From Pontibacter ummariensis (GTDB taxonomy: Bacteria > Bacteroidota > Bacteroidia > Cytophagales > Hymenobacteraceae): DNA of 64,000 nt. The notes under the pieces are model-generated. The model saw only the letters and a program-made list of their open reading frames with translations, was not told where the DNA came from and ran no database searches. Positions 1 through 9,027 of the stretch are shown piece by piece (position 1 is the first letter of the stretch; each line of letters begins with the position of its first letter). Location: assembly GCF_900188175.1 (NCBI RefSeq), contig NZ_FZOQ01000009.1:146199-210198 (forward strand). The letters are read 5' to 3'. Made by a program: the position numbers and the translations under genes.

Positions 1-2
1 AA

Positions 3-122
3 ATTGAGTCGGTGCATGATGCAGATAACCCCCTGGTGATTTTTAAGCTGAAAGACAAAGAAGGAGATATACACGAGGTCGTGGTACAGATCATACAGCG
101 CCCGGACCACATCGTCAAGTAA
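3..122 (+). CDS. C-terminal end of an unidentified protein (partial)
   Basis: The window opens inside a gene. The third reading frame is open from base 3 to a TAA at 120-122 and encodes 39 residues, ending in VVVQIIQRPDHIVK. A strong hairpin with a T-run follows 30 bases later, which fits the end of a transcription unit. The fragment is acidic and hydrophilic with alternating hydrophobic residues, like a beta strand. It is too short for me to assign a family, and the gene's start lies outside the window. Confidence 0.5.
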   Translation: MESVHDADNPLVIFKLKDKEGDIHEVVVQIIQRPDHIVK

Positions 123-150
123 TAAAACAACGGGACAACCCTACAAACAA

Positions 151-182
151 AAGGCCAGCTTCAGAAGAGCTGGCCTTTTTAG
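151..182 (+). terminator. Rho-independent terminator
   Basis: The inverted repeat AGGCCAGCT / AGCTGGCCT with a short loop is followed by a T-run. It lies 30 bases after the stop of the partial gene and just before the end of the oppositely oriented DUF4199 gene, so it may serve both strands. Confidence 0.75.
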
Positions 183-210
183 TGTTGAATGTCGTAAGAT
201 GGCGTGTGCT

Positions 211-660
211 TCAGGTTGCTTTGCGTTCCCGGCGCTTAAAAAACTGCATGGCGATGAAGGCGATCATAAAACCCGAGATCAGGCCTTCCAGCATCAAAAC
301 CGTAAAAATGGCCAGTCCAGGGGTTGTTTCCACCCGCTCGCCCAGGTAATCCTCTGCCGAAAGCGTGTTCAGGAGGCCCTCCCCCCCTATCTTTACATAC
401 ACTAGCACAAAAACGGCAAAAAGAACGGTGCCTGCCACCGCGGTTATCACGCCGGTGCCCAGCCCTTTAAAGTAGTGTATCTCGCCGTGCACCCGCTGTT
501 TATAGTTCCTGATGGCCAATACCACCCCAACAGCCAGGATCAGGCCGTTCAGAAAGCGCAGCTCTACTACGTTCAGGAGCCCCAGCAGGCTCATCAGCAG
601 AAAATAGAGAATAAGGCCCACAGCGGTAAGCATGCCGTACTTTAAGCCTGTCAGTTCCAT
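211..660 (-). CDS. DUF4199-family integral membrane protein
   Basis: This 149-residue protein has four predicted membrane segments, roughly residues 7-29, 35-48, 68-92 and 113-138. A charged loop (KQRVHGEIHYFKGLGTG) sits after the second segment and the C-terminus is basic (FFKRRERKAT). The segment layout, the central Y-F-x-G-L motif and the closing Ala-Met-Gln-Phe/Trp-Phe-Lys-Arg-Arg match the DUF4199 family, small inner-membrane proteins common in Bacteroidota with no known function. It lies 57 bases downstream of a paralogue in the same direction, so the two probably form an operon from a tandem duplication. I see no catalytic residues. Confidence 0.8.
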   Translation of the reverse strand: MELTGLKYGMLTAVGLILYFLLMSLLGLLNVVELRFLNGLILAVGVVLAIRNYKQRVHGEIHYFKGLGTGVITAVAGTVLFAVFVLVYVKIGGEGLLNTLSAEDYLGERVETTPGLAIFTVLMLEGLISGFMIAFIAMQFFKRRERKAT

Positions 661-717
661 AGGATGAGGGTGGATAAGCGTGGTTAAAACAGGAAAAGCA
701 AAGGAAAGGCGCTGTTA

Positions 718-1188
718 CTACACGCCCTCTGACATGGAGTGGTCACGCCTTTTAAACCATTGCATGGCAATAAAAGCGATCCAAAGGCCCGGCACTGTGC
801 CGTACATAATGGTGAAGCCAAACAAGGCCATCTTGGTGATGCCCTCCGGGAAGAAAGAACTTGCCTGCAGGCTGGCCAGGTAATCTGTGTCCAGCACACT
901 CACAAAGATGACCAGAAACAAGGCCAGTATCGCCGATGAGATAACGCCCACCGTGGCCCCTATGGCCAGTCCCTCAAAATACTCTATGTTGCCGTTCCGG
1001 GCCCGTTTCAGCCTCGAAATGGCCACACAGATGCCAATTACCAGAAAGATACCGCTGATAAAGGACAGTTCTATGATTTCCAGAACACCCAGCGCCCACA
1101 TAATCAGGAAATAAGCGATGTAAGCAATGCCTGTTAGTATTCCCCATTTTGTAGAAACCTTCTGGTACGTTACTTTAGAAGATGCCAT
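718..1188 (-). CDS. DUF4199-family integral membrane protein (paralogue)
   Basis: This 156-residue protein has the same architecture as its downstream neighbour: four hydrophobic segments, a basic loop RLKRARNGNIEYFEGLAIG between the second and third, and the ending AMQWFKRRDHSMSEGV. The shared loop and tail show that the two are paralogues. The ATG at 1186-1188 lies at the end of the divergent intergenic region shared with the ABC-F gene, so this is the first gene of the pair. The function is unknown; family membership is what I infer, while the membrane topology is directly visible. Confidence 0.8.
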   Translation of the reverse strand: MASSKVTYQKVSTKWGILTGIAYIAYFLIMWALGVLEIIELSFISGIFLVIGICVAISRLKRARNGNIEYFEGLAIGATVGVISSAILALFLVIFVSVLDTDYLASLQASSFFPEGITKMALFGFTIMYGTVPGLWIAFIAMQWFKRRDHSMSEGV

Positions 1189-3149
<1,961 letters not shown>

Positions 3150-3178
3150 CCTTTAAAAGCAACAAAACCTAAAAACCT

Positions 3179-3880
3179 ATGCCACAATTCCCGCGCCTGC
3201 TGCCAGGGCTTCTCTGCTCTTTCCTGCTGTTACTCTTCATACAAACGGAAGCAAGGGCTCAGGTAGATCCGGATACCGTTTACCGTAAACCGGAATTGCC
3301 GGTTGGTCCGCCTGCCCCTACAGAGCAGCCAAGGCCACGTACACAGGAAAGACCCGCCCCAACCAGGCGACAGCCTGTCGTGGTGGCTAAACCGGAGCAG
3401 GCAGAACTGGAAGAGGACAGGGAGTTGCTAGACAGGTTGTATACCGGCGGTAGCTTTGGTCTGCAGTTTGGCACCTACACGAACATTTCGTTACTCCCGA
3501 TACTGGGCTACAAGGTAACAGAGCGTTACAGTGTTGGTGTGGGGGTCGTGTACCAGTATTACCGGTTTAGAGGCACCAGCCTGAGCAATTACGGTGGCCG
3601 CGCCTTTACCCAGTTAGAGGTAGTGGATATTGGCGAAGGAGCCTTGCTGGCGCATGCTGAGATAGAAGTGCTCAACGTGGAAATGATCGACCGGTTCAAT
3701 CCGTTTGACAGGAACCGGACAACACTCACGCTCCCGATGGTGGGCCTTGGCTATAGACAACGCTTAAGCGAAAAGGCCTCTTTTGACATGCTGGCACTCT
3801 ACAACATCAGTGATGATCCGAACAACCCCTACAGTAATCCTGTGCTACGGTTCGGTTTTAACATCGGCTTAGGGAAATAA
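3179..3880 (+). CDS. Secreted, probably outer-membrane beta-barrel-like protein
   Basis: The 233-residue product begins with a clear signal peptide (RLLPGLLCSFLLLLFIQTEARAQ, cleavage near residue 28). A proline- and arginine-rich linker follows (residues 38-66, repeated P-x-P-R type runs). After that come alternating hydrophobic stretches with many Gly, Tyr and Phe (GGSFGLQFGTYTNIS, YSVGVGVVYQYYRF, LRFGFNIGLG), as in small outer-membrane barrels. The last residues fit a terminal beta strand. It starts 29 bases after the ABC-F stop and may be co-transcribed with it, but I see no functional link. No family is recognised with confidence. Confidence 0.65.
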   Translation: MPQFPRLLPGLLCSFLLLLFIQTEARAQVDPDTVYRKPELPVGPPAPTEQPRPRTQERPAPTRRQPVVVAKPEQAELEEDRELLDRLYTGGSFGLQFGTYTNISLLPILGYKVTERYSVGVGVVYQYYRFRGTSLSNYGGRAFTQLEVVDIGEGALLAHAEIEVLNVEMIDRFNPFDRNRTTLTLPMVGLGYRQRLSEKASFDMLALYNISDDPNNPYSNPVLRFGFNIGLGK

Positions 3881-3900
3881 GAAACGTCACGAGCAGTTTA

Positions 3901-3938
3901 AACAAAGGGAGGCGGCCAATAGGCCGCCTCCCTTTGTT
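3901..3938. terminator. Strong bidirectional terminator
   Basis: A perfect 17-bp inverted repeat (3901-3917 with 3922-3938) has a 4-base loop, a GC-rich core and A/T flanks. It lies between the convergent outer-membrane protein gene and the small membrane protein gene, so it probably ends transcripts from both sides. Confidence 0.85.
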
Positions 3939-3966
3939 ATTTATGTTGTCTAATACGTCTTGCCTG

Positions 3967-4116
3967 TCAGCCCCGTATCAAGCGTAACAGGACAACGATA
4001 ATGGCAATCACCAGTAAGATGTGAATCAAGCCACCTACTGCATCTGGGAATCCCAGGAATCCAATCAGCCAGATAACTACTAGTACCACAGCTATAATAT
4101 ACAATAAATTTCCCAT
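3967..4116 (-). CDS. Small membrane protein, lmo0937 family
   Basis: This 49-residue protein starts at the MGNLL methionine (ATG at 4114-4116). It has two hydrophobic helices: IIAVVLVVIWLIGFLGF, then after the DAVGGLIH turn LLVIAIIVVLLRLI. The pattern MGNLLY...WLxGFLGFPDAVGG matches the lmo0937/DUF5670 family of tiny membrane proteins. These are widespread, often stress-induced, and of unknown role. A longer in-frame start exists 51 bases upstream, but the family begins at MGNLL and the second copy confirms it. It lies 63 bases downstream of a near-copy in the same orientation. Confidence 0.8.
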   Translation of the reverse strand: MGNLLYIIAVVLVVIWLIGFLGFPDAVGGLIHILLVIAIIVVLLRLIRG

Positions 4117-4179
4117 AGTTTTAACGTTAATGTGTTCGTAATAAGCTGTTTTAAAATAAACGGACAACAGCCTTTCAAG

Positions 4180-4332
4180 TTAAGCACTTCGGATTAGCCG
4201 TAGCAGCACCGCTACCACCGCCAATACCAGCAGCACATGGATTATACCCCCGACGGCATCCGGGAAACCCAGAAAGCCTACCAGCCAGAATATAACCAGC
4301 ACCACAGCAATCACATAAAGCAAATTCCCCAT
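4180..4332 (-). CDS. Small membrane protein, lmo0937 family (tandem copy)
   Basis: This 50-residue protein begins MGNLLYVIAVVLVIFWLVG and ends LLRLIRSA, with a central GFLGFPDAVGGIIH motif. It differs from its downstream neighbour mainly by conservative hydrophobic swaps, so the pair is a tandem duplication. It has two membrane helices with a conserved Pro-Asp-Ala turn. It is short enough to be missed by length-filtered gene finding; support comes from conservation between the two copies at the protein level. Confidence 0.75.
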   Translation of the reverse strand: MGNLLYVIAVVLVIFWLVGFLGFPDAVGGIIHVLLVLAVVAVLLRLIRSA

Positions 4333-4790
4333 ATGTGTTCTATTTTACTCTTTTGTTGGTACTGTCTCGTCTCAAAAGTTCAAGGAGCCTTCAAGCCCCT
4401 TTCCATTGTTTTTATTTGTACTTTAAAGTCATAGGTTTTACGTGCGCTTCTGCTAAATGATTTATAATTAACCACTATTTTATAGCACCTCAATCTTATT
4501 TTTGGAGCTTTCCCCACTTTTTGCGCAAGAGTCAGTTCGTGTACTGGCTCACTGGCAAAAGGCTGTGCCAGCACAGGCGGGCTTGTACTCCAAAGGGTTC
4601 TGAAAGCCGCGGCGCATAAGAAAAAAACAGTTGCTGACAGCACGGTTTTAAGTGCTATTCCTGTAGCAGCTATAGTAGCGCCTGAGCGCCTGCCTCCCCC
4701 GGAAACCTTGTTCCGCGAGATAGGGTAAGCTAAATTCTGTTAGCTTTGTATAGAAAATTTTGCATAGACAATTAAAGCTTATATCAACCT
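4333..4790. other. Gene-poor stretch upstream of the dehydrogenase
   Basis: These 458 bases hold the promoter regions of the small membrane protein (left) and the dehydrogenase (right). TAGCTTTG at 4741-4748 fits the -7 consensus about 43 bases before the dehydrogenase start. A minus-strand open frame (4380-4739) has a hydrophobic stretch but no good start and a non-protein-like tail, so I do not call it. The sequence CTGTCTCGTCTC near 4367 resembles the end of the IS3 remnant at 57.4 kb and may be a solitary IS scar. Confidence 0.4.
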
Positions 4791-5681
4791 ATGAAAAAAG
4801 TCGCAGTTATTGGCTCTGGCACAATGGGGAACGGCATTGCCCACGTTTTCGCCCAAAACGGGTTTCCGGTTTCCCTGGTAGACATCTCAGAAGAGGCCCT
4901 GCAGCGTGCCCTTGGCACCATCTCTAAAAACCTGGACCGGATTGTTGCCAAAGGAAACTTAACGGAAGAGCAGAAAGAGCAGACCCTGCAGAACATCACT
5001 ACTTACACCAACACCCAGGAAGGCGTAAAAGAAGCTGACCTGGTGGTAGAGGCGGCCACGGAGAACGTGGACCTGAAGCTCAAGATCTTCCGGGACCTGG
5101 ACAGCTTCACAAAGCCAACGGCAATTCTGGCCTCCAACACCTCCTCTATCTCTATCACCAAGATCGCCTCCGTTACCAACCGGCCTGATAAAGTAATTGG
5201 CATGCACTTCATGAACCCGGTGCCGGTCATGAAGCTGGTAGAGGTAATTCGCGGATACTCTACCTCTGACGAGGTAACGCAGCAAGTCCTCGACCTCTCC
5301 AAGCAGTTAGGGAAAGTACCTGCTGAGGCAAATGATTACCCTGGCTTTGTTGCCAACCGTGTCCTGATGCCCATGATCAACGAGGCGATCTATACCTTAT
5401 TCGAAGGAGTAGCTGGCGTAGAGGAGATCGACACGATTATGAAATTGGGCATGGCGCACCCGATGGGCCCCCTGCAACTCGCAGACTTTATTGGCTTGGA
5501 CGTATGCCTGTCTATTCTGAACGTACTATACGAAGGCTTCGGAAACCCGAAGTACGCCCCATGTCCTTTGCTGGTGAACATGGTGCAGGCAGGCCATAAA
5601 GGAGCTAAGTCTGGTCAGGGCTTCTACTCCTGGGCAAATGGCCCCAAAGATCTGGTGGTTGCAGACCGGTTTAAAAAGTAG
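4791..5681 (+). CDS. hbd: 3-hydroxybutyryl-CoA dehydrogenase
   Basis: This cytosolic 296-residue enzyme interconverts (S)-3-hydroxybutyryl-CoA and acetoacetyl-CoA using NAD(P)(H), in butyrate, fatty-acid or polyhydroxyalkanoate-linked metabolism. The N-terminal Rossmann fold has the dinucleotide motif GSGTMG (residues 8-13) and an acidic residue ending the second strand (LVDIS). The catalytic region shows GMHFMNPVPVMKLVE and the conserved DYPGFVANRVLMPMINEA helix. The C-terminal dimerisation domain ends HKGAKSGQGFYSW. The length fits the 280-300 residues of the family. It is a single-gene unit bounded by a terminator at 5760. A PaaH-type role in phenylacetate degradation is possible, but no paa genes are nearby. 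Confidence 0.93.
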   Translation: MKKVAVIGSGTMGNGIAHVFAQNGFPVSLVDISEEALQRALGTISKNLDRIVAKGNLTEEQKEQTLQNITTYTNTQEGVKEADLVVEAATENVDLKLKIFRDLDSFTKPTAILASNTSSISITKIASVTNRPDKVIGMHFMNPVPVMKLVEVIRGYSTSDEVTQQVLDLSKQLGKVPAEANDYPGFVANRVLMPMINEAIYTLFEGVAGVEEIDTIMKLGMAHPMGPLQLADFIGLDVCLSILNVLYEGFGNPKYAPCPLLVNMVQAGHKGAKSGQGFYSWANGPKDLVVADRFKK

Positions 5682-5759
5682 TTCACTGTGTAAGGATTAT
5701 CAGGGCGAGAGGATGCTTATCCGGACAATTCTCTTCATCTTGAAAATACTGATCCAGAC

Positions 5760-5797
5760 AAAAAGGGCCTCTGCTAAGAGTAGCAGAGGCCCTTTTT
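5760..5797. terminator. Bidirectional terminator between hbd and dapD
   Basis: A 16-bp perfect inverted repeat (5760-5775 with 5782-5797) has a 6-base loop, an A-run on the left and a T-run on the right. It sits between two convergent genes. Confidence 0.85.
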
Positions 5798-5836
5798 CTT
5801 GGCCAATGCGTAACACTGACCGAATAACGACTCACT

Positions 5837-6649
5837 CTACACAGCCACCGCGTGGTCGCGCAGGACATCGTTAAGTGAGGTCTTCAGATCGGTGCTTTCC
5901 TTGCGCTGGCCAATGATCAGGGCGCAAGGTACCTGAAAGTCCCCGGCAGGGAATTTCTTGGTATAAGAACCCGGGATCACCACAGAGCGAGGTGGCACAT
6001 AGCCTTTGTACACTTTCTCTTCGCTGCCTGTTACGTCGATGATCTTAGAGCTGCCGGTAATGGTCACACCCGCACCAATGACAGCCTCTTTCCCGATGCG
6101 GCATCCCTCTACCAGAATACTTCTGGAACCGATGAAAGCACCGTCTTCAATGATGACGGGCGCCGCCTGTACAGGCTCGAGTACGCCACCCAGGCCAACG
6201 CCACCGCTTAAGTGCACGTTTTTCCCTACCTGTGCACAGCTACCTACTGTTGCCCAGGTATCTACCATGGTGCCGGAATCCACATAGGCACCGATGTTCA
6301 CATAAGAAGGCATCATCACCACGCCTCTGGCCAAAAAGGCACCATAACGCGCTACAGCGTGCGGAACCACACGAACGCCCAACTGCTCGTAGTTACGCTT
6401 CAGCGTGATCTTATCATGAAATTCGAAAGGACCTACCTCTATCGTTTTCATAGACTGAATCGGAAAGTAAAGCAGTACCGCTTTCTTTACCCACTCGTTT
6501 ACCTGCCACTCCTCTCCATTCGGCTCGGCCACACGCAACTGTCCCTTATCCAACTCTTCGATCACCGTACGGATTGCCTCTACGGTATCATTTTCTTTTA
6601 AAAGCTCCCGGTTTTCCCAGGCCTGCTCTATGATTTGTCTTAACTCCAT
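5837..6649 (-). CDS. dapD: 2,3,4,5-tetrahydropyridine-2,6-dicarboxylate N-succinyltransferase
   Basis: DapD transfers succinate from succinyl-CoA to tetrahydrodipicolinate in the succinylase branch of lysine and diaminopimelate synthesis, needed for peptidoglycan. The 270 residues comprise a helical N-terminal domain (1-90) and a left-handed beta-helix of hexapeptide repeats (about 100-220). The sequence [47 protein letters not shown]-type region is diagnostic, as is [17 protein letters not shown] near the C-terminus. The length matches the family. TACTTTTG on the minus strand (6678-6685) fits a -7 promoter element 29 bases before the ATG. No other lys/dap genes are adjacent. Confidence 0.96.
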   Translation of the reverse strand: [270 protein letters not shown]

Positions 6650-6677
6650 GTCTTATTTACTAGTAAAGAATGAAGAA

Positions 6678-6685
6678 CAAAAGTA
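6678..6685 (-). promoter_or_regulatory. Putative -7 promoter element of dapD
   Basis: TACTTTTG on the minus strand fits TAnnTTTG and lies about 29 bases before the dapD ATG, in the 49-base divergent gap shared with the glycosyltransferase gene. Confidence 0.45.
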
Positions 6686-6698
6686 TTAAATTTCGGCG

Positions 6699-7820
6699 AT
6701 GTCTGAAAAGAGAATTCTGATCGCCTCCCTTCTGAAACCCGTGAACGACACCCGCCTGTATGAGAAACTAGGCCTGTCGCTGGCGAAAATCTCCCAAGTG
6801 CAGGTACACATCTGTGGTTTTGCGGCCCCCACGCCTTCCACAGCCCCTGCCAATGTTTTCTTTCATTCCCTCTTCAAGTTCAGGCGCCTTAGCCTTGGCA
6901 GGTTACAAGCCCAGCAAGACTATTACGCCTTCCTCCGCCAGGTAAAGCCATCCCTGGTTATTGTCGCTACGCACGAACTTCTTTTTACCACTTACCTGTA
7001 CTGCCGCAAGCACCAGGTAAAGCTGATTTACGACGTACAGGAAAACTTTGCCTTAAACCTGAGGGCACAGGACAATTACCCTGAAGGAGTGAAACAACTG
7101 CTTGCCTGGGGCGTGCGGGGTGCAGAGCATGTGCTTGCCCGGGGTGTCGATCATTTCCTGCTGGCAGAGCAGAGCTACGCTACAGAGCTACCGTTCCTGG
7201 GGGCGAGGTTTACGGTACTGGAAAACAAGTTTAAACCCCCTTCTCACTACACCCTACCTGCCACACCGGTATACTTGCAACAGCCTTTAAAACTGCTGTA
7301 CTCAGGAACCATCGCAACCATTTATGGCATTTTCGAAGCCATTGAACTCACAAAGAAACTACAGCACCAGGAAACCGGGACAAGCTTAACGATTATCGGC
7401 TACAGTCCGCAGGAGGCGACCTGGAGAGAAGTGCAACGCATGGTGGAGGGCCTGCCATTTGTCCGCTTGATTGGGGGGCAGCAACTGGTACCTCACCAGC
7501 AGATACTAGAGGAGATACAGAAGAGTACCCTCGGGCTACTCCCCTATCAACCCAACGAAAGCACCTTCCGCTGTATTCCGACGAAGCTGTTTGAATACAT
7601 GGCCTATGCACTTCCCCTGCTCATCCAGGAAAACCCACTGTGGAACCGCATGCTGCAACAACAGGAGGCAGGAATTGCGATTGACTTCAAAGCAGCGAAT
7701 GCCGCGGAACTGCTGCAAAGGCTCCGCAGGAAACCCTACTATAGCTTTGGCGTTCCTAAGGACGTGTTCTGGCTGCAGGAGGAGGAGAAGCTCCTTCCAG
7801 TAGTGCAGTCGCTTTTATGA
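6699..7820 (+). CDS. Glycosyltransferase (GT-B fold, GT4-like)
   Basis: This 373-residue protein has two Rossmann-like halves, as in GT-B glycosyltransferases. The N-terminal half contains VIVATHELLFTTYLYCRKHQVKLIYDVQENF, the acceptor-domain pattern with a conserved D-x-x-E. The C-terminal half has LKLLYSGTIATIYGIFEAIEL, then the donor-site region LGLLPYQPNESTFRCIPTKLFEYMAYALPLLI, where the E (in LFEYMA) and the preceding K contact the nucleotide sugar. It likely adds a sugar to an envelope polysaccharide or lipid, but sugar and acceptor cannot be read from the sequence. It is divergent from dapD and stands alone. There is no signal peptide or membrane helix. Confidence 0.8.
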   Translation: MSEKRILIASLLKPVNDTRLYEKLGLSLAKISQVQVHICGFAAPTPSTAPANVFFHSLFKFRRLSLGRLQAQQDYYAFLRQVKPSLVIVATHELLFTTYLYCRKHQVKLIYDVQENFALNLRAQDNYPEGVKQLLAWGVRGAEHVLARGVDHFLLAEQSYATELPFLGARFTVLENKFKPPSHYTLPATPVYLQQPLKLLYSGTIATIYGIFEAIELTKKLQHQETGTSLTIIGYSPQEATWREVQRMVEGLPFVRLIGGQQLVPHQQILEEIQKSTLGLLPYQPNESTFRCIPTKLFEYMAYALPLLIQENPLWNRMLQQQEAGIAIDFKAANAAELLQRLRRKPYYSFGVPKDVFWLQEEEKLLPVVQSLL

Positions 7821-7847
7821 AGCAGCACAGGCAGTATTAAATTTATT

Positions 7848-7863
7848 TTTAGGCTAGCCTAAA
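7848..7863. promoter_or_regulatory. 16-bp palindromic operator before fabH
   Basis: TTTAGGCTAGCCTAAA is a perfect 16-bp palindrome. Its core (TTAGGCTAGCCTAA) resembles operators of DtxR/IdeR-type metalloregulators, whose known boxes share TTAGG..CCTAA ends. It lies 14 bases before a -7 element and so overlaps the -33 region, the right place for a repressor. A DtxR-family gene is encoded 1.2 kb downstream. The link to that regulator is inference. Confidence 0.55.
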
Positions 7864-7876
7864 CCAGAAAAAGTAC

Positions 7877-7884
7877 TATATTTG
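7877..7884 (+). promoter_or_regulatory. Putative -7 promoter element of fabH
   Basis: TATATTTG matches TAnnTTTG exactly and lies 21 bases before the fabH ATG, next to the palindromic operator. Confidence 0.6.
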
Positions 7885-7904
7885 TCTTATTAACCAAGAA
7901 AAAC

Positions 7905-8903
7905 ATGCGAAACTCAAGAATTGCAGGTGTAGGCCATTATGTGCCAGATAGAGTAGTAACAAACAAAGACCTCGAAAAGCTGATGGATACCTCGGATGAG
8001 TGGATCCGGGAGCGAACAGGCATTGTGGAACGCCGGTACTTTCAGGAAGGCGTTGATACGACTTCAAACATGGGGGCAGAAGCCTCCCGTAGAGCGCTGG
8101 CGATGGCCGGTGTGGAAGCCAAAGATGTGGACATGATTGTTTTTGCCACCCTTAGCCCGGATTATATCTTCCCAGGGTCTGGTGTACTCATGCAACGGGA
8201 GTTGGGCCTGAAGGAAATCCCCGCTCTGGACGTGCGCAACCAGTGCTCCGGTTTTATTTATGCCTTGTCAGTAGCCGATCAGTTCATCAAAACGGGTATG
8301 TACAATACCGTACTTGTGGTGGGAGCTGAGATACATTCCAGCGGACTCGATTTCTCTACCCGTGGCCGTGGGGTATCGGTTATTTTCGGCGACGGAGCGG
8401 GGGCAGTGGTATTAACGCCTTCTGAGAGCAACGACAAGGGTATTTTGTCGACACACCTGCATGCCGACGGTGAATTAGCTGAGGAACTGGCCGTAACAGC
8501 GCCAAACAGCAATAAGAAAGATCGCCTCACGCATGAGATGATCGACGACGGCAGCATTTACCCTTACATGAACGGTAACCTGGTGTTTAAGCACGCCGTG
8601 ACACGTTTTCCGGAAGTAATTGAGGAAGCCTTACAGAAGAACGGGTATAAGCCGTCGGACATCGACCTGTTGGTACCGCACCAGGCCAACCTGCGCATCA
8701 CCTCCTACATACAGCAGAAAATGGGACTGCCAACCGAGAAGGTTATGAGCAATATCCATAAGTACGGCAACACCACGGCCGCCTCTGTGCCCATTGCCCT
8801 GAGCGAGGCGTACGAAGAAGGCCGCGTGAAGGAAGGGGACCTGGTGTGCCTCGCCGCATTCGGCAGTGGTTTTACCTGGGCCTCTGCGCTTATCCGTTGG
8901 TAA
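7905..8903 (+). CDS. fabH: 3-oxoacyl-ACP synthase III (KAS III)
   Basis: FabH condenses acyl-CoA with malonyl-ACP to start fatty-acid synthesis in the cytosol. The 332-residue thiolase-fold protein shows the full catalytic triad: Cys114 in RNQCSGF, His259 in VPHQANLR and Asn289 in KYGNTTAAS. The FGDGAGAVVL and C-terminal AAFGSGFTWASALIRW motifs are also standard. The N-terminus VGHYVPDRVVTN is typical. No other fab genes flank it, so this may be a secondary initiation enzyme. A close palindromic operator suggests regulation, possibly metal-linked given the metal regulator and Nramp genes that follow in the same direction. Confidence 0.92.
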   Translation: MRNSRIAGVGHYVPDRVVTNKDLEKLMDTSDEWIRERTGIVERRYFQEGVDTTSNMGAEASRRALAMAGVEAKDVDMIVFATLSPDYIFPGSGVLMQRELGLKEIPALDVRNQCSGFIYALSVADQFIKTGMYNTVLVVGAEIHSSGLDFSTRGRGVSVIFGDGAGAVVLTPSESNDKGILSTHLHADGELAEELAVTAPNSNKKDRLTHEMIDDGSIYPYMNGNLVFKHAVTRFPEVIEEALQKNGYKPSDIDLLVPHQANLRITSYIQQKMGLPTEKVMSNIHKYGNTTAASVPIALSEAYEEGRVKEGDLVCLAAFGSGFTWASALIRW

Positions 8904-8914
8904 ATTTCCTGTTT

Positions 8915-8999
8915 AGAATGACTGTGTTTTGCATGCTAGTATAGTGGGACAGCTTAAAGTCTGTTTAAGCTATCGAACCATTCAAGACACAGTCATTCT
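8915..8999. repeat. Nested inverted repeat between fabH and the DtxR gene
   Basis: Outer arms of 17 bases (8915-8931 and 8983-8999) pair with one G/A mismatch that is a G-U pair in RNA. They enclose a second, perfect 8-bp hairpin AGCTTAAA / TTTAAGCT (8951-8971). The 85-base unit fills almost the whole gap between fabH and the next gene. It could be a leader or attenuator, a terminator lacking a long T-run, or a small miniature transposable element. Confidence 0.6.
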
Positions 9000-9027
9000 G
9001 TTATTTAACCCTCTTAGCATCGACCTC

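Noticed and set aside
4380..4739. Minus-strand open frame with a hydrophobic stretch (LSATVFFLCAAAF)
   Set aside because: It has no ATG, only an internal GTG; the tail is basic and unlike a protein family, and the region is the expected promoter zone of the dehydrogenase gene.
8929..9027. Longer ATG start for the DtxR-type regulator
   Set aside because: It would translate through the nested inverted repeat and add 33 residues not found in the family, which begins at the SYTEENY segment.
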